Source: Gemmatimonadota bacterium
GTDB taxonomy: Bacteria; JAAXHH01
DNA length: 37,034 nucleotides
Direction: 5' to 3'
NCBI GenBank assembly: GCA_026702745.1
Contig: JAPPBT010000073.1
Location: 1 to 37,034, forward strand
Below, in pieces: positions 16,943 to 25,514 of the stretch. The stretch's first letter is position 1; every line of letters begins with the position of its first letter. The notes below the pieces were generated by a model. The model saw only the letters and a list, made by a program, of their open reading frames with translations, ran no database searches and was not told the origin of the DNA. A program made the position numbers and the translations under genes.

Positions 16943-18061
16943 ATGGACAAGTTAAAGCGACGCGAGTTTCTAAAGACGGCATCCACGGCCGGACTGGCCG
17001 GTGGGGCCGCACTGATGGCGGGTTGCGGGTCCGGGCAGGAGAGCAGCGGCCCCGCCATCCGTACGGACAGGACCTATGAGTGGAAAATGGTCACCACCTG
17101 GACACCGAATCTGCCCATACTTCAGGAGAGTGCGCGACTCCTTTCCCAATGGGTGGAGGAAATGTCCGAGGGGAGGATGAAGATCACGGTGTATGCGGGC
17201 GGCGAGTTGATCCCTGCCCTCGAGGGATTCGAAGCAGTCAGCCAGGGTGTGGCGGAAATGGGACACGGCGCTGCGTACTACTGGGCGGGGAAGGCGCCCG
17301 CCACGCAGTTCTTCTCTTCGGTGCCCTTCGGGATGAACGCGCAACAGGTCACCGCCTGGCTCTACAGCGGCGGCGGGCTGGAACTATGGGAGGAAATCTA
17401 CGCGCCTTTCAATCTGATCCCCATGCCCGCGGGCAATACCGGCTTCCAGATGGGAGGCTGGTTCAGGAAGGAAATCAACACCGCCGACGACCTCCAGGGA
17501 CTGAAGATGCGGATACCGGGCCTGGGGGGCGACGTGATCAAGCGGGCGGGCGGTTCGGCCATACTGTCGCCCGTCGGAGAGATCTACACCAACCTCGAAC
17601 GCGGCGTCATCGACGCGACCGAGTGGATCGGTCCGTACCACGATTATCTCATGGGCTTCTACCGGGCGGCCCAGTACTACTACTATCCGGGTTGGCATGA
17701 GCCGGGCACCGTGACCGAACTGATGGTCAACAAGAGCGCTTTCGAGGAACTGCCGGCCTATCTGCAGACGGTGATCCGGACCGCGGCAGCCCGTTCGACC
17801 CACTGGGTGCTGTCCGAATTCGACGCCCGGAACAACGAGTACCTTCAGAAGCTGGTCAATGAAGAAGGGGTGCAGCTCAGGCGCTTTCCGGATTCAGTGC
17901 TCACTACCCTCAAGGGATACTCGGAAGAAGTCATCGCCCAGTTGATCGAAACGGACGAAGACAGCAGACGGGTGTATGAGTCCTTCACATCATTCCGGAA
18001 CACGGTTTCCGGATGGACGGACCTGGGAGAGAAGATCTACTACTCGGGCGCCATGGGGTAG
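16943..18061 (+). CDS. TRAP transporter solute-binding protein (DctP/TakP type), Tat lipoprotein
   Basis: 372 residues. Residues 5-11 (KRREFLK) plus the hydrophobic run form a Tat signal that ends in a lipobox (LMAGC, Cys28), so this is a Tat-exported lipoprotein. The mature part is a DctP fold. DLQGLKMRIPGLGGDVI carries the conserved Arg that binds substrate carboxylates, and WIGPYHDYLMGF and YYYPGWHEPG are typical of the TakP (2-oxo acid) branch. GGAGGAAGAGG directly precedes the ATG. No DctQ or DctM membrane genes are in the window, so partners are encoded elsewhere. The substrate is probably a monocarboxylate or 2-oxo acid (inference). The gene converges on the beta-propeller gene with a 19-bp gap. 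Confidence 0.9.
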   Translation: MDKLKRREFLKTASTAGLAGGAALMAGCGSGQESSGPAIRTDRTYEWKMVTTWTPNLPILQESARLLSQWVEEMSEGRMKITVYAGGELIPALEGFEAVSQGVAEMGHGAAYYWAGKAPATQFFSSVPFGMNAQQVTAWLYSGGGLELWEEIYAPFNLIPMPAGNTGFQMGGWFRKEINTADDLQGLKMRIPGLGGDVIKRAGGSAILSPVGEIYTNLERGVIDATEWIGPYHDYLMGFYRAAQYYYYPGWHEPGTVTELMVNKSAFEELPAYLQTVIRTAAARSTHWVLSEFDARNNEYLQKLVNEEGVQLRRFPDSVLTTLKGYSEEVIAQLIETDEDSRRVYESFTSFRNTVSGWTDLGEKIYYSGAMG

Positions 18062-18080
18062 GGCGGCAGGGCGTAAAGCG

Positions 18081-18797
18081 TTATCCGTCGAAAACGCCTT
18101 CGATCCGGGCGATCCAGCTCGTCATTGCGTCGCAGTACAGCAGGTCGGCTCCGCAACGCGCCAGGCCGTGCGGTTCAGGATGTTCCGGGCCGATATGGAT
18201 TTCGTCGCGCACGTCGCCGGTCTCGACGTCCATCTTCGCGATGATACGGTCCACCTTGAATACCATCCACAGGGCGTCGTCAGCGGTCCTTACGACACCG
18301 TGGCCGGCGTCGTAAGGCAGCGGAATGACGCGCTTAACCGACCAGTCCGGGATACGGACCTGCGTGAGCGTCTTCTCCTGGAGCGTGCTCAGCCAGATCG
18401 TGCCGGTTTCCACGAAGTCGTAGTCCAGGCCGTGGGTGCCGCCGGGTGCGGGAAGCGGCCGGCGCAGCAGGGTAGCACCGGTAAGCGGATCGACCTTGAG
18501 GATCTCGCCCTTCCCGGGCGGCGCGTCGGTCTCCCTCGAATATCGCCACCGTTCGCCCGGGCCGTTCGCGGCCAGCCACAGCCCGCCTTCACCATAAGAC
18601 ATCCCGCTCGTGTTGGAGGATTCCGTCGGCAGTTCGCGCAGTATCCTGCTGGCTCCGTACTCGTGGGGAGCTTCCAGGGCGAGGAGCGCGATGCGATCGG
18701 TGAACTGATCGACAACCCACAGGCCTTCATCGGTGACCTGCAGGCCATTGGGCGCACTGTAGGGCGTCCGCATGTACCGGGTGATCCTGGGGTTCAT
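18081..18797 (-). CDS. Beta-propeller protein (SMP-30 / streptogramin-lyase-like)
   Basis: 238 residues made of repeated blades with the pattern G-L-W-V/L (GLQVTDEGLWVVDQ, GEGGLWLAANG, TGTIWLSTL, DDALWMVFKVD). This is the NHL/SMP-30/Vgb-like type of propeller. No signal peptide is present. Known relatives act as lactonases, lyases or binding scaffolds, and the sequence alone does not decide. The start overlaps the stop of the PhyH gene upstream by 4 nt (ATGA), so the pair is translationally coupled and probably acts on one pathway. The N-terminus YMRTPYSAPNGLQ begins directly in the first blade, supporting the start. Confidence 0.7.
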   Translation of the reverse strand: MNPRITRYMRTPYSAPNGLQVTDEGLWVVDQFTDRIALLALEAPHEYGASRILRELPTESSNTSGMSYGEGGLWLAANGPGERWRYSRETDAPPGKGEILKVDPLTGATLLRRPLPAPGGTHGLDYDFVETGTIWLSTLQEKTLTQVRIPDWSVKRVIPLPYDAGHGVVRTADDALWMVFKVDRIIAKMDVETGDVRDEIHIGPEHPEPHGLARCGADLLYCDAMTSWIARIEGVFDG

Positions 18798-19768
18798 GCC
18801 TCTTTCCGATCCTTGAGACGGGTCCAGCCCCTGCCGGGATTGTAGGGCTTCGCCTCGTGGTATCGATCACGAAGTTCCCTGAAGGCTTCCGGCGTCGTGA
18901 CCTCCCGCTCAGGATGATTCGAATCCCGGATCACGAAGTCGGCTTCGCTCGGATAGCAGGCCATGGTGACCGGGTCCCGTTCCGGCGTGTAGGTCTCCGG
19001 GTCCTCCGCCGAGTTGTTCGGCGCGTCCATGGACTGGTACCTCAGGTCGATACTCCAGCGCACGATCCCGGAACGGTTCACGAAGGAGGCGTGGGGGGTC
19101 AGATTGGTCATGAAAAGGACGTCGCCCCGTTTCATCTCCAGGGGAATGGGTTGATTCTCCGGCAATTCGTCCCCGGGGATCTCCAGATAGCCGCCGTGCC
19201 CGCCGGTGTAATGCCGGAACACGCCATCCTTGTGGACCCCGGGAATCACGTACAGGCAGCCGTTTTCCACCGTCGTGTCGACCAGTGGGATCCAGCAGGT
19301 CACGATCAGGTGGCGGTCGCAGTGGGGAAGAAAATACCCGGAGTCCTGGTGCCAGGGCACTTCCGTCCGCGCATGTCCCGGAAGCTTCGGGCGGATACGA
19401 TAGGCGGAGGCGCCCACAATGTCCGGTCCGATCAGGTCTGAAACACAGTCTACCAGGTCCGGATTCCGCAACAACTCCAGCATGGCCTCGCCGTTGAACT
19501 GACCACCGCCCCGGCCCATGATCATCCCCAGGACGGCCTCGCCGGCTTCTTCGGACTCCTTGTAGATACGCGCCAGACGGGTCTCGAAACCTTCTCCCGC
19601 GTAGGGACTGGCCAGTCTCCCTTCGCCGTGCAAACGGCGCGCGCCTGTGTCCACGATGTCGCTCAGGGCGAGTATCAACGGCCGCAGCGCGGCTTCGGAG
19701 AGCACCCCGGTTTTGACCAGGTATCCCCGATGATCGAATTGCGCGGTTTCCGCCTTAGTAAAACCCAT
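18794..19768 (-). CDS. Phytanoyl-CoA dioxygenase (PhyH) family protein 2
   Basis: 324 residues. Iron ligands are His140 and Asp142 in PWHQDSGYF and His226 in LTPHASFVN; the 2-oxoglutarate-binding Arg is probably Arg237 in VRWSIDLRYQ. ENGCLYVIPGVHK at 168-180 is the family core. It is longer than the copy at 8533-9261 and shares little beyond the motifs, so the two are not recent duplicates. Substrate unknown. It precedes and overlaps the beta-propeller gene. It lies on the same strand as ptsI but is separated from it by 159 bp that contain the 9-bp repeat array, so read-through is possible but unproven. Confidence 0.88.
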   Translation of the reverse strand: MGFTKAETAQFDHRGYLVKTGVLSEAALRPLILALSDIVDTGARRLHGEGRLASPYAGEGFETRLARIYKESEEAGEAVLGMIMGRGGGQFNGEAMLELLRNPDLVDCVSDLIGPDIVGASAYRIRPKLPGHARTEVPWHQDSGYFLPHCDRHLIVTCWIPLVDTTVENGCLYVIPGVHKDGVFRHYTGGHGGYLEIPGDELPENQPIPLEMKRGDVLFMTNLTPHASFVNRSGIVRWSIDLRYQSMDAPNNSAEDPETYTPERDPVTMACYPSEADFVIRDSNHPEREVTTPEAFRELRDRYHEAKPYNPGRGWTRLKDRKEA

Positions 19769-19851
19769 AGTTCGTCTCTCTTCTTCCCTTGTCGGCGCCC
19801 GACGTGCTTAGATTTCCCCGTGGCGGCATTCCGGCCGGGCCGGCCGCGCCA

Positions 19852-19926
19852 ACCAGGCTGGCCAGGCTGACCAGGCGGACCAGGCGGACCAGGCTGGCCG
19901 CCCTGACCAGGCGGGCCATGCTGACC
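19852..19926. repeat. 9-bp minisatellite directly after ptsI
   Basis: Eight degenerate 9-bp units plus a partial one, plus-strand consensus ACCAGGC[T/G]G (ACCAGGCTG, GCCAGGCTG, ACCAGGCGG, ACCAGGCGG, ACCAGGCTG and others). It begins 1 bp past the ptsI stop (19928-19930) in the non-coding spacer. The complementary unit GCCTGGTCN recurs inside the OstA-like gene at 25771-25824. Confidence 0.85.
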
Positions 19927-19927
19927 G

Positions 19928-21688
19928 TCAGATGCGCAGCATGTCCGATACGTCCAGCTCGGTCTTCGGCTGGTGGGGTTTCATGAAACGCATGATCTCT
20001 TCCGACGTGGACAGGTCCAGCGCCTCCCGGGTAATGGTCTTTAGCTCCTGGTAGTCCGCCGATCGGATCAGGCTCTTGATCTCGGGGATGTCGATAGGGC
20101 TCATGCTGAGCTCGTCTACGCCGAGACCGAGCAGTATGCAGGCCGCCAGGGGATGGGCGGCCATGGCGCCGCACACGCCCACCCAGATATCGTTGTCGTG
20201 CGCGGCGTCGATCACCGACGCGACCAGGCGGAGCACGGCCGGGTGGCACGGATTGTACAGGGAGGCGATGCTCGGATTGCCCCGGTCGGCCGCAACGGTA
20301 TACTGGATCAGGTCGTTCGTGCCGATGCTGAAGAAGTCCACTTCCTTTGCCAGGTCGTGAGCCGTCAGTGCGGCCGAAGGGATTTCGACCATGATGCCGA
20401 TCGACATCGACGGGTCGACAGGCACTCCGTCCTCCAGCAGTTCATTCCGCGCCTCTTCAAAAAGCGCCTTCGCTCTCCGGAGTTCCTGCACTCCCGATAT
20501 CATGGGGAACATGATACTCACATTGCCCTCAACACCGGCCCTCAGAATGGCGCGCAACTGTACCTTGAACATTTCCGGCCGGTCAAGACAGAGCCGGATG
20601 CCCCGCTGGCCCAGGGCGGGATTGGCTTCGTCCGGCATCTGCTTCGGCATTTTGTCCGCCCCGAGGTCCACCGTACGTATGATCACGTGATTCGGCGCCA
20701 TGCGCCTCGCGATGCGCTGATACGTCCGGGCCTGTTCCTCTTCGGAAGGCAATTCGTTGCCTACCAGGTAGAGGAATTCGGTACGGTAAAGGCCGATGCC
20801 GTCGGCACCGTGGTTCAGGACGTCTTCCAGTTCAGCCGGCAGTTCGATATTGGCCGACAGCTCGATGCGCCTTCCGTCCCGCGTCTCCGCGGGCAGGTCG
20901 TGGAGTTCCTGCAACTCATGTTCCAGCACCGACAACTGGGACTTCGTTTCCCTGTACCGCCCGATCGTGTCGGCATCCGGATCGAGATGGACCATCCCGC
21001 TGTTGCCGTCGATGATGATCATCATGCCGTCCGATATGGCCTGGGTGGCGATGTGGGTCCCCACCACCGCCGGCACGGCCAGACCGCGGGCGACGATCGC
21101 CGTGTGCGACGTCTGGCCACCGGCATCGGTGATGAAGCCGCAGACCGATTCCCGGTCTATTTCCGCGGTATCCGAAGGGGACAGACTGTGCGCCACGAGC
21201 ACGATTTCCCCGTCTACGGCCTCGATCCCGGTTTGCGCGCTGCCGGTGAGCTTCGCCAGCACCCGGTAATGCACGTCTTCGAAATCGGCGGTCCGTTCCC
21301 GGAAGAATGGATTCTCTATCGAGGAGTAATTGGCGATCCATCCTCGCATTACATCGTCGAAGATATACTCCGCGTTGGTCAGCTCACGCCGGATGCGCAC
21401 GATGGTAACATCCACCACTTCCGGATCTTCGAGTACGGCCTGGTGCGCGCGGAAGATCTTCCCGACGTCCTGGTCGAAATCCACCGCGATGCGGCGCTGC
21501 AACCGGGTCAGGTCGTCCAACGCCTCGTCGACGGCGGACCGGAACCGTTGGATTTCCGCCTCTACACCGTCGGCGGGGATCGGACGCTGGTGAACGGCGG
21601 CGAAGCGTCGGTTATAGACAAAGGCGCGTCCAATGGCGATGCCCGGCGATGCCGGTATGCCTTTCAGAACGCGGCGCTCCTCGCTCAT
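19928..21688 (-). CDS. ptsI: PTS enzyme I (phosphoenolpyruvate-protein phosphotransferase)
   Basis: 586 residues, standard length. The phosphorylated His195 lies in GGQTSHTAIVARGLA, and the C-terminal PEP-binding barrel shows GIGLYRTEFLYL, GQRGIRLCLDRPE, FFSIGTNDLIQYTVAADRGN and VCGAMAAHP. It transfers phosphate from PEP to HPr. The start ATG lies 1 nt after the ptsH stop with AGGAG at 7-nt spacing, indicating tight coupling. No EIIA, EIIB or EIIC gene is present. Together with hprK this suggests a regulatory rather than sugar-uptake PTS, or permeases located elsewhere. Confidence 0.96.
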   Translation of the reverse strand: MSEERRVLKGIPASPGIAIGRAFVYNRRFAAVHQRPIPADGVEAEIQRFRSAVDEALDDLTRLQRRIAVDFDQDVGKIFRAHQAVLEDPEVVDVTIVRIRRELTNAEYIFDDVMRGWIANYSSIENPFFRERTADFEDVHYRVLAKLTGSAQTGIEAVDGEIVLVAHSLSPSDTAEIDRESVCGFITDAGGQTSHTAIVARGLAVPAVVGTHIATQAISDGMMIIIDGNSGMVHLDPDADTIGRYRETKSQLSVLEHELQELHDLPAETRDGRRIELSANIELPAELEDVLNHGADGIGLYRTEFLYLVGNELPSEEEQARTYQRIARRMAPNHVIIRTVDLGADKMPKQMPDEANPALGQRGIRLCLDRPEMFKVQLRAILRAGVEGNVSIMFPMISGVQELRRAKALFEEARNELLEDGVPVDPSMSIGIMVEIPSAALTAHDLAKEVDFFSIGTNDLIQYTVAADRGNPSIASLYNPCHPAVLRLVASVIDAAHDNDIWVGVCGAMAAHPLAACILLGLGVDELSMSPIDIPEIKSLIRSADYQELKTITREALDLSTSEEIMRFMKPHQPKTELDVSDMLRI

Positions 21689-21689
21689 A

Positions 21690-21953
21690 CTATGGCTCCT
21701 GATCCTTGTCGAACATGTCGGTGATGGCCTTTAGGGCATCCGTTTCGTCCGGTCCTTCGATCTCCACCGTTATTGCACTTCCGTGCTCGGCAGCCAGCAT
21801 CATGACTCCCAGGATGCTTTTGCCATTCACCGGCATGTCGTCCTTGACCAGCGTCACTTCCGACTTGAACCTGGACGCCGTGCGAACCAGTTGCTCGGCG
21901 GGTCGCATGTGCAACCCCTTCCTGTTCTTTACGGAAACGGTTTTCCTTACCAA
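21690..21953 (-). CDS. ptsH: HPr phosphocarrier protein
   Basis: 87 residues. His15 lies in KGLHMRPAE (PEP-dependent phosphorylation by EI), and Ser46 in NGKSILGVMMLA is the target of HPr kinase; both are at the classical positions. The start is TTG at 21953, the only start that gives the normal HPr N-terminus (VRKTVSVKNRKGLH). A better start codon in frame is absent and the Shine-Dalgarno is weak, so expression may depend on coupling with hprK 38 nt upstream. It acts in the cytoplasm with the adjacent EI and HprK. Confidence 0.94.
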   Translation of the reverse strand: MVRKTVSVKNRKGLHMRPAEQLVRTASRFKSEVTLVKDDMPVNGKSILGVMMLAAEHGSAITVEIEGPDETDALKAITDMFDKDQEP

Positions 21954-21991
21954 GTCGCTGCCCGATCCATTCAGACCTGCGTGACATGCTT

Positions 21992-22975
21992 CTACTCGTA
22001 GTCTTCCCTGCGATACCGGACCTTCTCGCCTTCCTTCATGACCTCCAGCACCCGCTGATTCAATATCGACGCCGGGTTGATCCCGACGACTTTCAGGAGA
22101 TGCCTTAGCGCGACGACCTCGGAAATGACCGTCAGGTTCTTGCCCGGGTTGATGGGAATCCGAACATAGGGCAGTTCCGCGTCGAGCAACGTCGTGGTCT
22201 TCTCATCGAGCGCCGTCCGTTCGTATTCTCCGTCGCTGTTCCAGTCCTCCAGGTTTACGACGACTTCGATCCGCTTGCGCACGCGGATGCTGCGTATGCC
22301 GAACATGCTGGTGACGTCGATAATGCCCACGCCGCGAATTTCCATGTAATGCTGCGTGATCGTGTTGCTCGTCCCCATGATGACACCGCGCCGCATCCGG
22401 TAAGCCGTAACCACGTCGTCCGCCACCAGCCGGTGGCCCCGTTCCACCAGGTCCAGGGCCGTTTCGCTTTTGCCGATTCCACTGCGTCCCGTGAACAGGA
22501 GACCCACGCCGTACACGTCGACCAGGGCGCCGTGCACGGTCGTCATCGGCGCGAAGTAAGGTTCCAGGTATTCGATCAGGGACTGCGCGAAGGCATCCGT
22601 CGTAAGTGAAGTGCCCAGGACAGCGGTATCGAATCGTTCGGCGGTTTCGGTCAGTTCCCGCGGTGGATCCATGCCCTTCGTAATCACCATGCAGGGAAAG
22701 CCCAGGTTGAACAGCCGGTCCAGTGACGCACGCCGCTGGTCCGCGGGCAGACTCTTCAGGTAGGTTAATTCGGTCTCTCCCAGGATCTGAATCCGGTTGC
22801 TGGAAAATCGCTCGACAAAACCCGCCAGTGCGAGTCCGGGCCGGTTCGTCTCCGCGTTCGCTATCTTCCTGGACAGTCCCGTTTCACCCGTCAGCGGGGA
22901 CAGTTTCAGGTCGACCTGCTCTACCAGGTTCTTGATCAGCAGGACGCGCGGTTTCAGGGGCGTTATCGTGGCCAT
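21992..22975 (-). CDS. hprK: HPr kinase/phosphorylase
   Basis: 327 residues. The Walker A loop GRSGIGKSE (about 163-171) and the HprK signature EIRGVGIIDV are intact, with the catalytic-region His148 in TVHGALVDV. The N-terminal domain (residues 1-140) has the usual HprK layout. The enzyme phosphorylates and dephosphorylates Ser46 of HPr, and that Ser is present in the adjacent ptsH. The gene starts 8 nt after hpf stops. In proteobacteria and other LPS-bearing bacteria HprK commonly sits beside rpoN-type clusters, and the link here to rpoN and lptB fits that. Confidence 0.95.
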   Translation of the reverse strand: MATITPLKPRVLLIKNLVEQVDLKLSPLTGETGLSRKIANAETNRPGLALAGFVERFSSNRIQILGETELTYLKSLPADQRRASLDRLFNLGFPCMVITKGMDPPRELTETAERFDTAVLGTSLTTDAFAQSLIEYLEPYFAPMTTVHGALVDVYGVGLLFTGRSGIGKSETALDLVERGHRLVADDVVTAYRMRRGVIMGTSNTITQHYMEIRGVGIIDVTSMFGIRSIRVRKRIEVVVNLEDWNSDGEYERTALDEKTTTLLDAELPYVRIPINPGKNLTVISEVVALRHLLKVVGINPASILNQRVLEVMKEGEKVRYRREDYE

Positions 22976-22983
22976 CGTTCGTT

Positions 22984-23286
22984 TCAGTGACGCCGGGTTC
23001 TGTGATCGTGCAACTTGCCATTGTGCTTTTTCAACTGGCTTTCCATCTTGTTAACCGCCTGATCCAGAGCCGTGTAGGCTTCGGCGTTTTCCTCTTTGCT
23101 GGTAAGGACGTGCCCTTCGACGTGCACGTTCAGTTCAACCATGAACCGGTATTTTTCCTGTGAGACGATAAGGTCCGCACTCAGGATGTTGTCGCTGTAT
23201 CTGTTCAAACGGTCGATCTCTCTGTCCGCATGCTCCTTGTATGCTTCCGCCAGTTCGCAGTGTCGGGCCGTCATGGATTTCTGCAC
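22984..23286 (-). CDS. hpf: Ribosome hibernation promoting factor (short HPF / sigma-54 modulation protein)
   Basis: 100 residues with the beta-alpha-beta-beta-beta-alpha pattern of short HPF/YfiA. The core reads TARHCELAEAYKEHADREI, then FMVELNVHVEGHVLTSKEE, AYTALDQAVNKMESQLKKH. It binds the 30S subunit and dimerises or inactivates ribosomes in stationary phase. The start is GTG at 23286 with GGGAGG 5 nt upstream, a strong site. It lies directly after rpoN, the classical location (also called sigma-54 modulation protein). The long-form C-terminal dimerisation domain is absent. Confidence 0.93.
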   Translation of the reverse strand: MQKSMTARHCELAEAYKEHADREIDRLNRYSDNILSADLIVSQEKYRFMVELNVHVEGHVLTSKEENAEAYTALDQAVNKMESQLKKHNGKLHDHRTRRH

Positions 23287-23318
23287 GTTCGCCTCCCTTC
23301 GCCGTATGGCCGATCGGG

Positions 23319-24743
23319 TCAGATCTTTCTGCGCATTCGCGCAATGGGTATTCCCAGGTTCTCGCGGTACTTCGCCACCGTCCGCCGCTTGATCTGCACA
23401 CCTTCCTCCGTGCGGAGAATCTCCTCTATCGCCTGGTCGCTCAGCGGCGCGCGCGCGTCTTCTTCCTCGATGATCCGCGCGATGCGGTCTTTGACCGTCT
23501 TGGTCGCCAATTGGCCCGCCGCGGCTTCACCGGCCTCCTCGTCCGTCTTTTTCTTCAACCGCCCGTCGAAGAAGAACCTCAACGCGAAAATGCCCCGGGG
23601 CGTCTGTACGTATTTGCCCTGTGTGGCCCGGCTGACGGTCGTTACATGCAGGCCCACCTCGTCGGCCACTTCCTGCAGAATCATCGGCTTGAGACCGGAC
23701 AGGCCCGTGTCCAGGAACTCGCGTTGGGTCCTGACGATGCAGTTCGTCACCTTCAACAGAGTGGACCGCCGCTGTTCGATGGAGTTGACGAAGTGGTTCG
23801 CTTCAGTCAGCTTGCGCCTCACGTAACGCCGGTCTTCTTCCGAGGACTGCGCATTCCGGTTCAGGATGGCCTGGTAGGCATGGCTGACGCGCACCATGGG
23901 CAGGTTGCGATCGTTGAGGTAGACGAGGTATTCGCCGTCCACTTTCTCGACGATCAGATCAGGATGTATGGCGATAACGGATGAATCGCTGACGGCCAGC
24001 CCCGGATGGGGATTGAGGCCGGCGATCATATTCAAAGCATCTCCGATCTCCTGCTCGGACGCCCTGATCTTCTTTCGAATCGAAGCGATGCGCCGCAACT
24101 TGACGTCGCGCCAGTGTTCCGATATCAACCGGTATGCAAGCGAATCGCTCAAGTTCAACGCTTCCAGTTGAAGCATGAGACTCTCTCGCAGGTCCCGTGC
24201 GCCGACGCCGGTAGGCTCGAGGGTCTGTACGACCTTCAGCACCCGTTCCGCCTCGTCGAACGGCACGCTCGATTCCAGTGCCAGGTCCAGCAGCGGCACG
24301 TCGAGGAGACCGCTGTCGTTCAGGTTTCCGATCAGGTATTCGCCGATTTCACGGTCCCGGATGGACAGATCGAGAAGCCGCAGCTGCTCGACCAGGTACT
24401 CGGTGAGCGTCGTATCCGACTTTCCCTCGCGTTCCAGGATGTGCTGATCTTCCCTCTTTTCGGTCTCCTCACGGGCATCCATCTGGTTGTGCATGCCGTA
24501 CTGTATATAAGCATCCCAATCGATGCTGTCCCGAACGGACGCGGGGTTCTCCGACGGTGGGTCTTCCGTGGGGTCCGACGCCGCCTCACCCGTCTCTTCC
24601 TCGAGTTCCAGCAGCGGATTCTCCTCGATTTTCTCCTTGATCTCCTGCTCGAGTTCCAGTGTAGTGAACTGCAGCAGCTTGAGCGAATACATCAACTGGG
24701 GAGAAAACTGCTGCCTGGTCTGGGGCTGAAGTTGAAATTCCAT
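23319..24743 (-). CDS. rpoN: RNA polymerase sigma-54 factor
   Basis: 474 residues. Region I begins QLQPQTRQQFSPQLMYSLKLLQ, which contacts activators and core enzyme. An acidic region II follows at about 45-110 (LLELEEETGEA through ERKREDQ-like residues). The C-terminus carries the RpoN box RRTVAKYREN (about 453-462) that reads the -24 promoter element, and a helix-turn-helix (DEVGLHVTTVSRATQGKY). It requires AAA+ activators, none of which lies in this window. GGAAGG precedes the ATG; the gap to lptB is 15 bp. I found no convincing -24/-12 promoter in the window. Confidence 0.96.
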   Translation of the reverse strand: MEFQLQPQTRQQFSPQLMYSLKLLQFTTLELEQEIKEKIEENPLLELEEETGEAASDPTEDPPSENPASVRDSIDWDAYIQYGMHNQMDAREETEKREDQHILEREGKSDTTLTEYLVEQLRLLDLSIRDREIGEYLIGNLNDSGLLDVPLLDLALESSVPFDEAERVLKVVQTLEPTGVGARDLRESLMLQLEALNLSDSLAYRLISEHWRDVKLRRIASIRKKIRASEQEIGDALNMIAGLNPHPGLAVSDSSVIAIHPDLIVEKVDGEYLVYLNDRNLPMVRVSHAYQAILNRNAQSSEEDRRYVRRKLTEANHFVNSIEQRRSTLLKVTNCIVRTQREFLDTGLSGLKPMILQEVADEVGLHVTTVSRATQGKYVQTPRGIFALRFFFDGRLKKKTDEEAGEAAAGQLATKTVKDRIARIIEEEDARAPLSDQAIEEILRTEEGVQIKRRTVAKYRENLGIPIARMRRKI

Positions 24744-24758
24744 GGGCGTGCCTTCCGG

Positions 24759-25502
24759 TTACTCCAGGCGGAACCGTTCGCCGAGGTAGATTCGGCGCGC
24801 TTCGGGGTCTTCGGCCAGGTCTTTGGCCGTACCCGATATATAGATCCGGCCGTCGGCCATGATATAGGACCGGTCCGTGATCTGCAACGTTTCCCGTACC
24901 ATGTGATCCGTGACCAGGATGCCCAGTTTTCGTTCCTTGAGGCGTCCGATGAGTCTCTGAATGTCCTCCACGGCAATAGGATCGATACCGGCGAAGGGCT
25001 CATCGAGCAGGATGAACTTCGGTTCGGACACCAGGGCGCGGCTGATCTCCGTTCTTCGCCGCTCGCCGCCCGAGAGGGTATAGGCTTTGTGCTTGGCCAG
25101 ATGGGCGATACCGAAATCCTCCAGCAGATCCTCCATCCGCCGACGCCTGTCTTTGCGGGACATGGGCAAGGTCTGGAGAATGGACATCAGGTTCTGTTCC
25201 ACCGTCATCCTGCGGAAGATCGACGGCTCCTGGGCTAGATATCCAATCCCCACCCGGGCCCTGCGGTACATCGGCCACCGCGTAATGTTTCGGCTCACCC
25301 CGGTTTCCCGGTCATCGATGAGCACCCGTCCGGCCCCGGGTTTGATCATGCCGACGATCATATAGAACGAGGTGGTCTTCCCAGCCCCATTGGGCCCGAG
25401 CAGTCCGACCACCTCGCCCTGGTCTACACGCAGGCTTACATCGTCGACGACCCGGTGATTCTGGTAGGATTTCACCAGGTTCTCAGCTCGCAGGCACTGC
25501 AC
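24759..25502 (-). CDS. lptB: LPS export ABC ATPase LptB
   Basis: 247 residues. Walker [10 protein letters not shown] is at 36-44, the signature LSGGERRR at about 143-150, and Walker [14 protein letters not shown] at about 161-173. The LptB-specific [16 protein letters not shown] stretch is present. The protein powers LPS extraction from the inner membrane with LptF/LptG, whose genes are not in this window. The start is GTG at 25502 with GGAGG 4 nt upstream. The order OstA-like, lptB, rpoN, hpf matches the classical yrbK-lptA-lptB-rpoN-hpf operon. Confidence 0.96.
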   Translation of the reverse strand: MQCLRAENLVKSYQNHRVVDDVSLRVDQGEVVGLLGPNGAGKTTSFYMIVGMIKPGAGRVLIDDRETGVSRNITRWPMYRRARVGIGYLAQEPSIFRRMTVEQNLMSILQTLPMSRKDRRRRMEDLLEDFGIAHLAKHKAYTLSGGERRRTEISRALVSEPKFILLDEPFAGIDPIAVEDIQRLIGRLKERKLGILVTDHMVRETLQITDRSYIMADGRIYISGTAKDLAEDPEARRIYLGERFRLE

Positions 25503-25514
25503 GGATCCTCCGCT

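Noticed and set aside
19775-19927. Collagen-like Gly-Pro-Pro reading of the 9-bp array after ptsI
   Set aside because: No start codon with a ribosome site fits, and the same unit is read in other frames elsewhere, so it is a DNA repeat effect.
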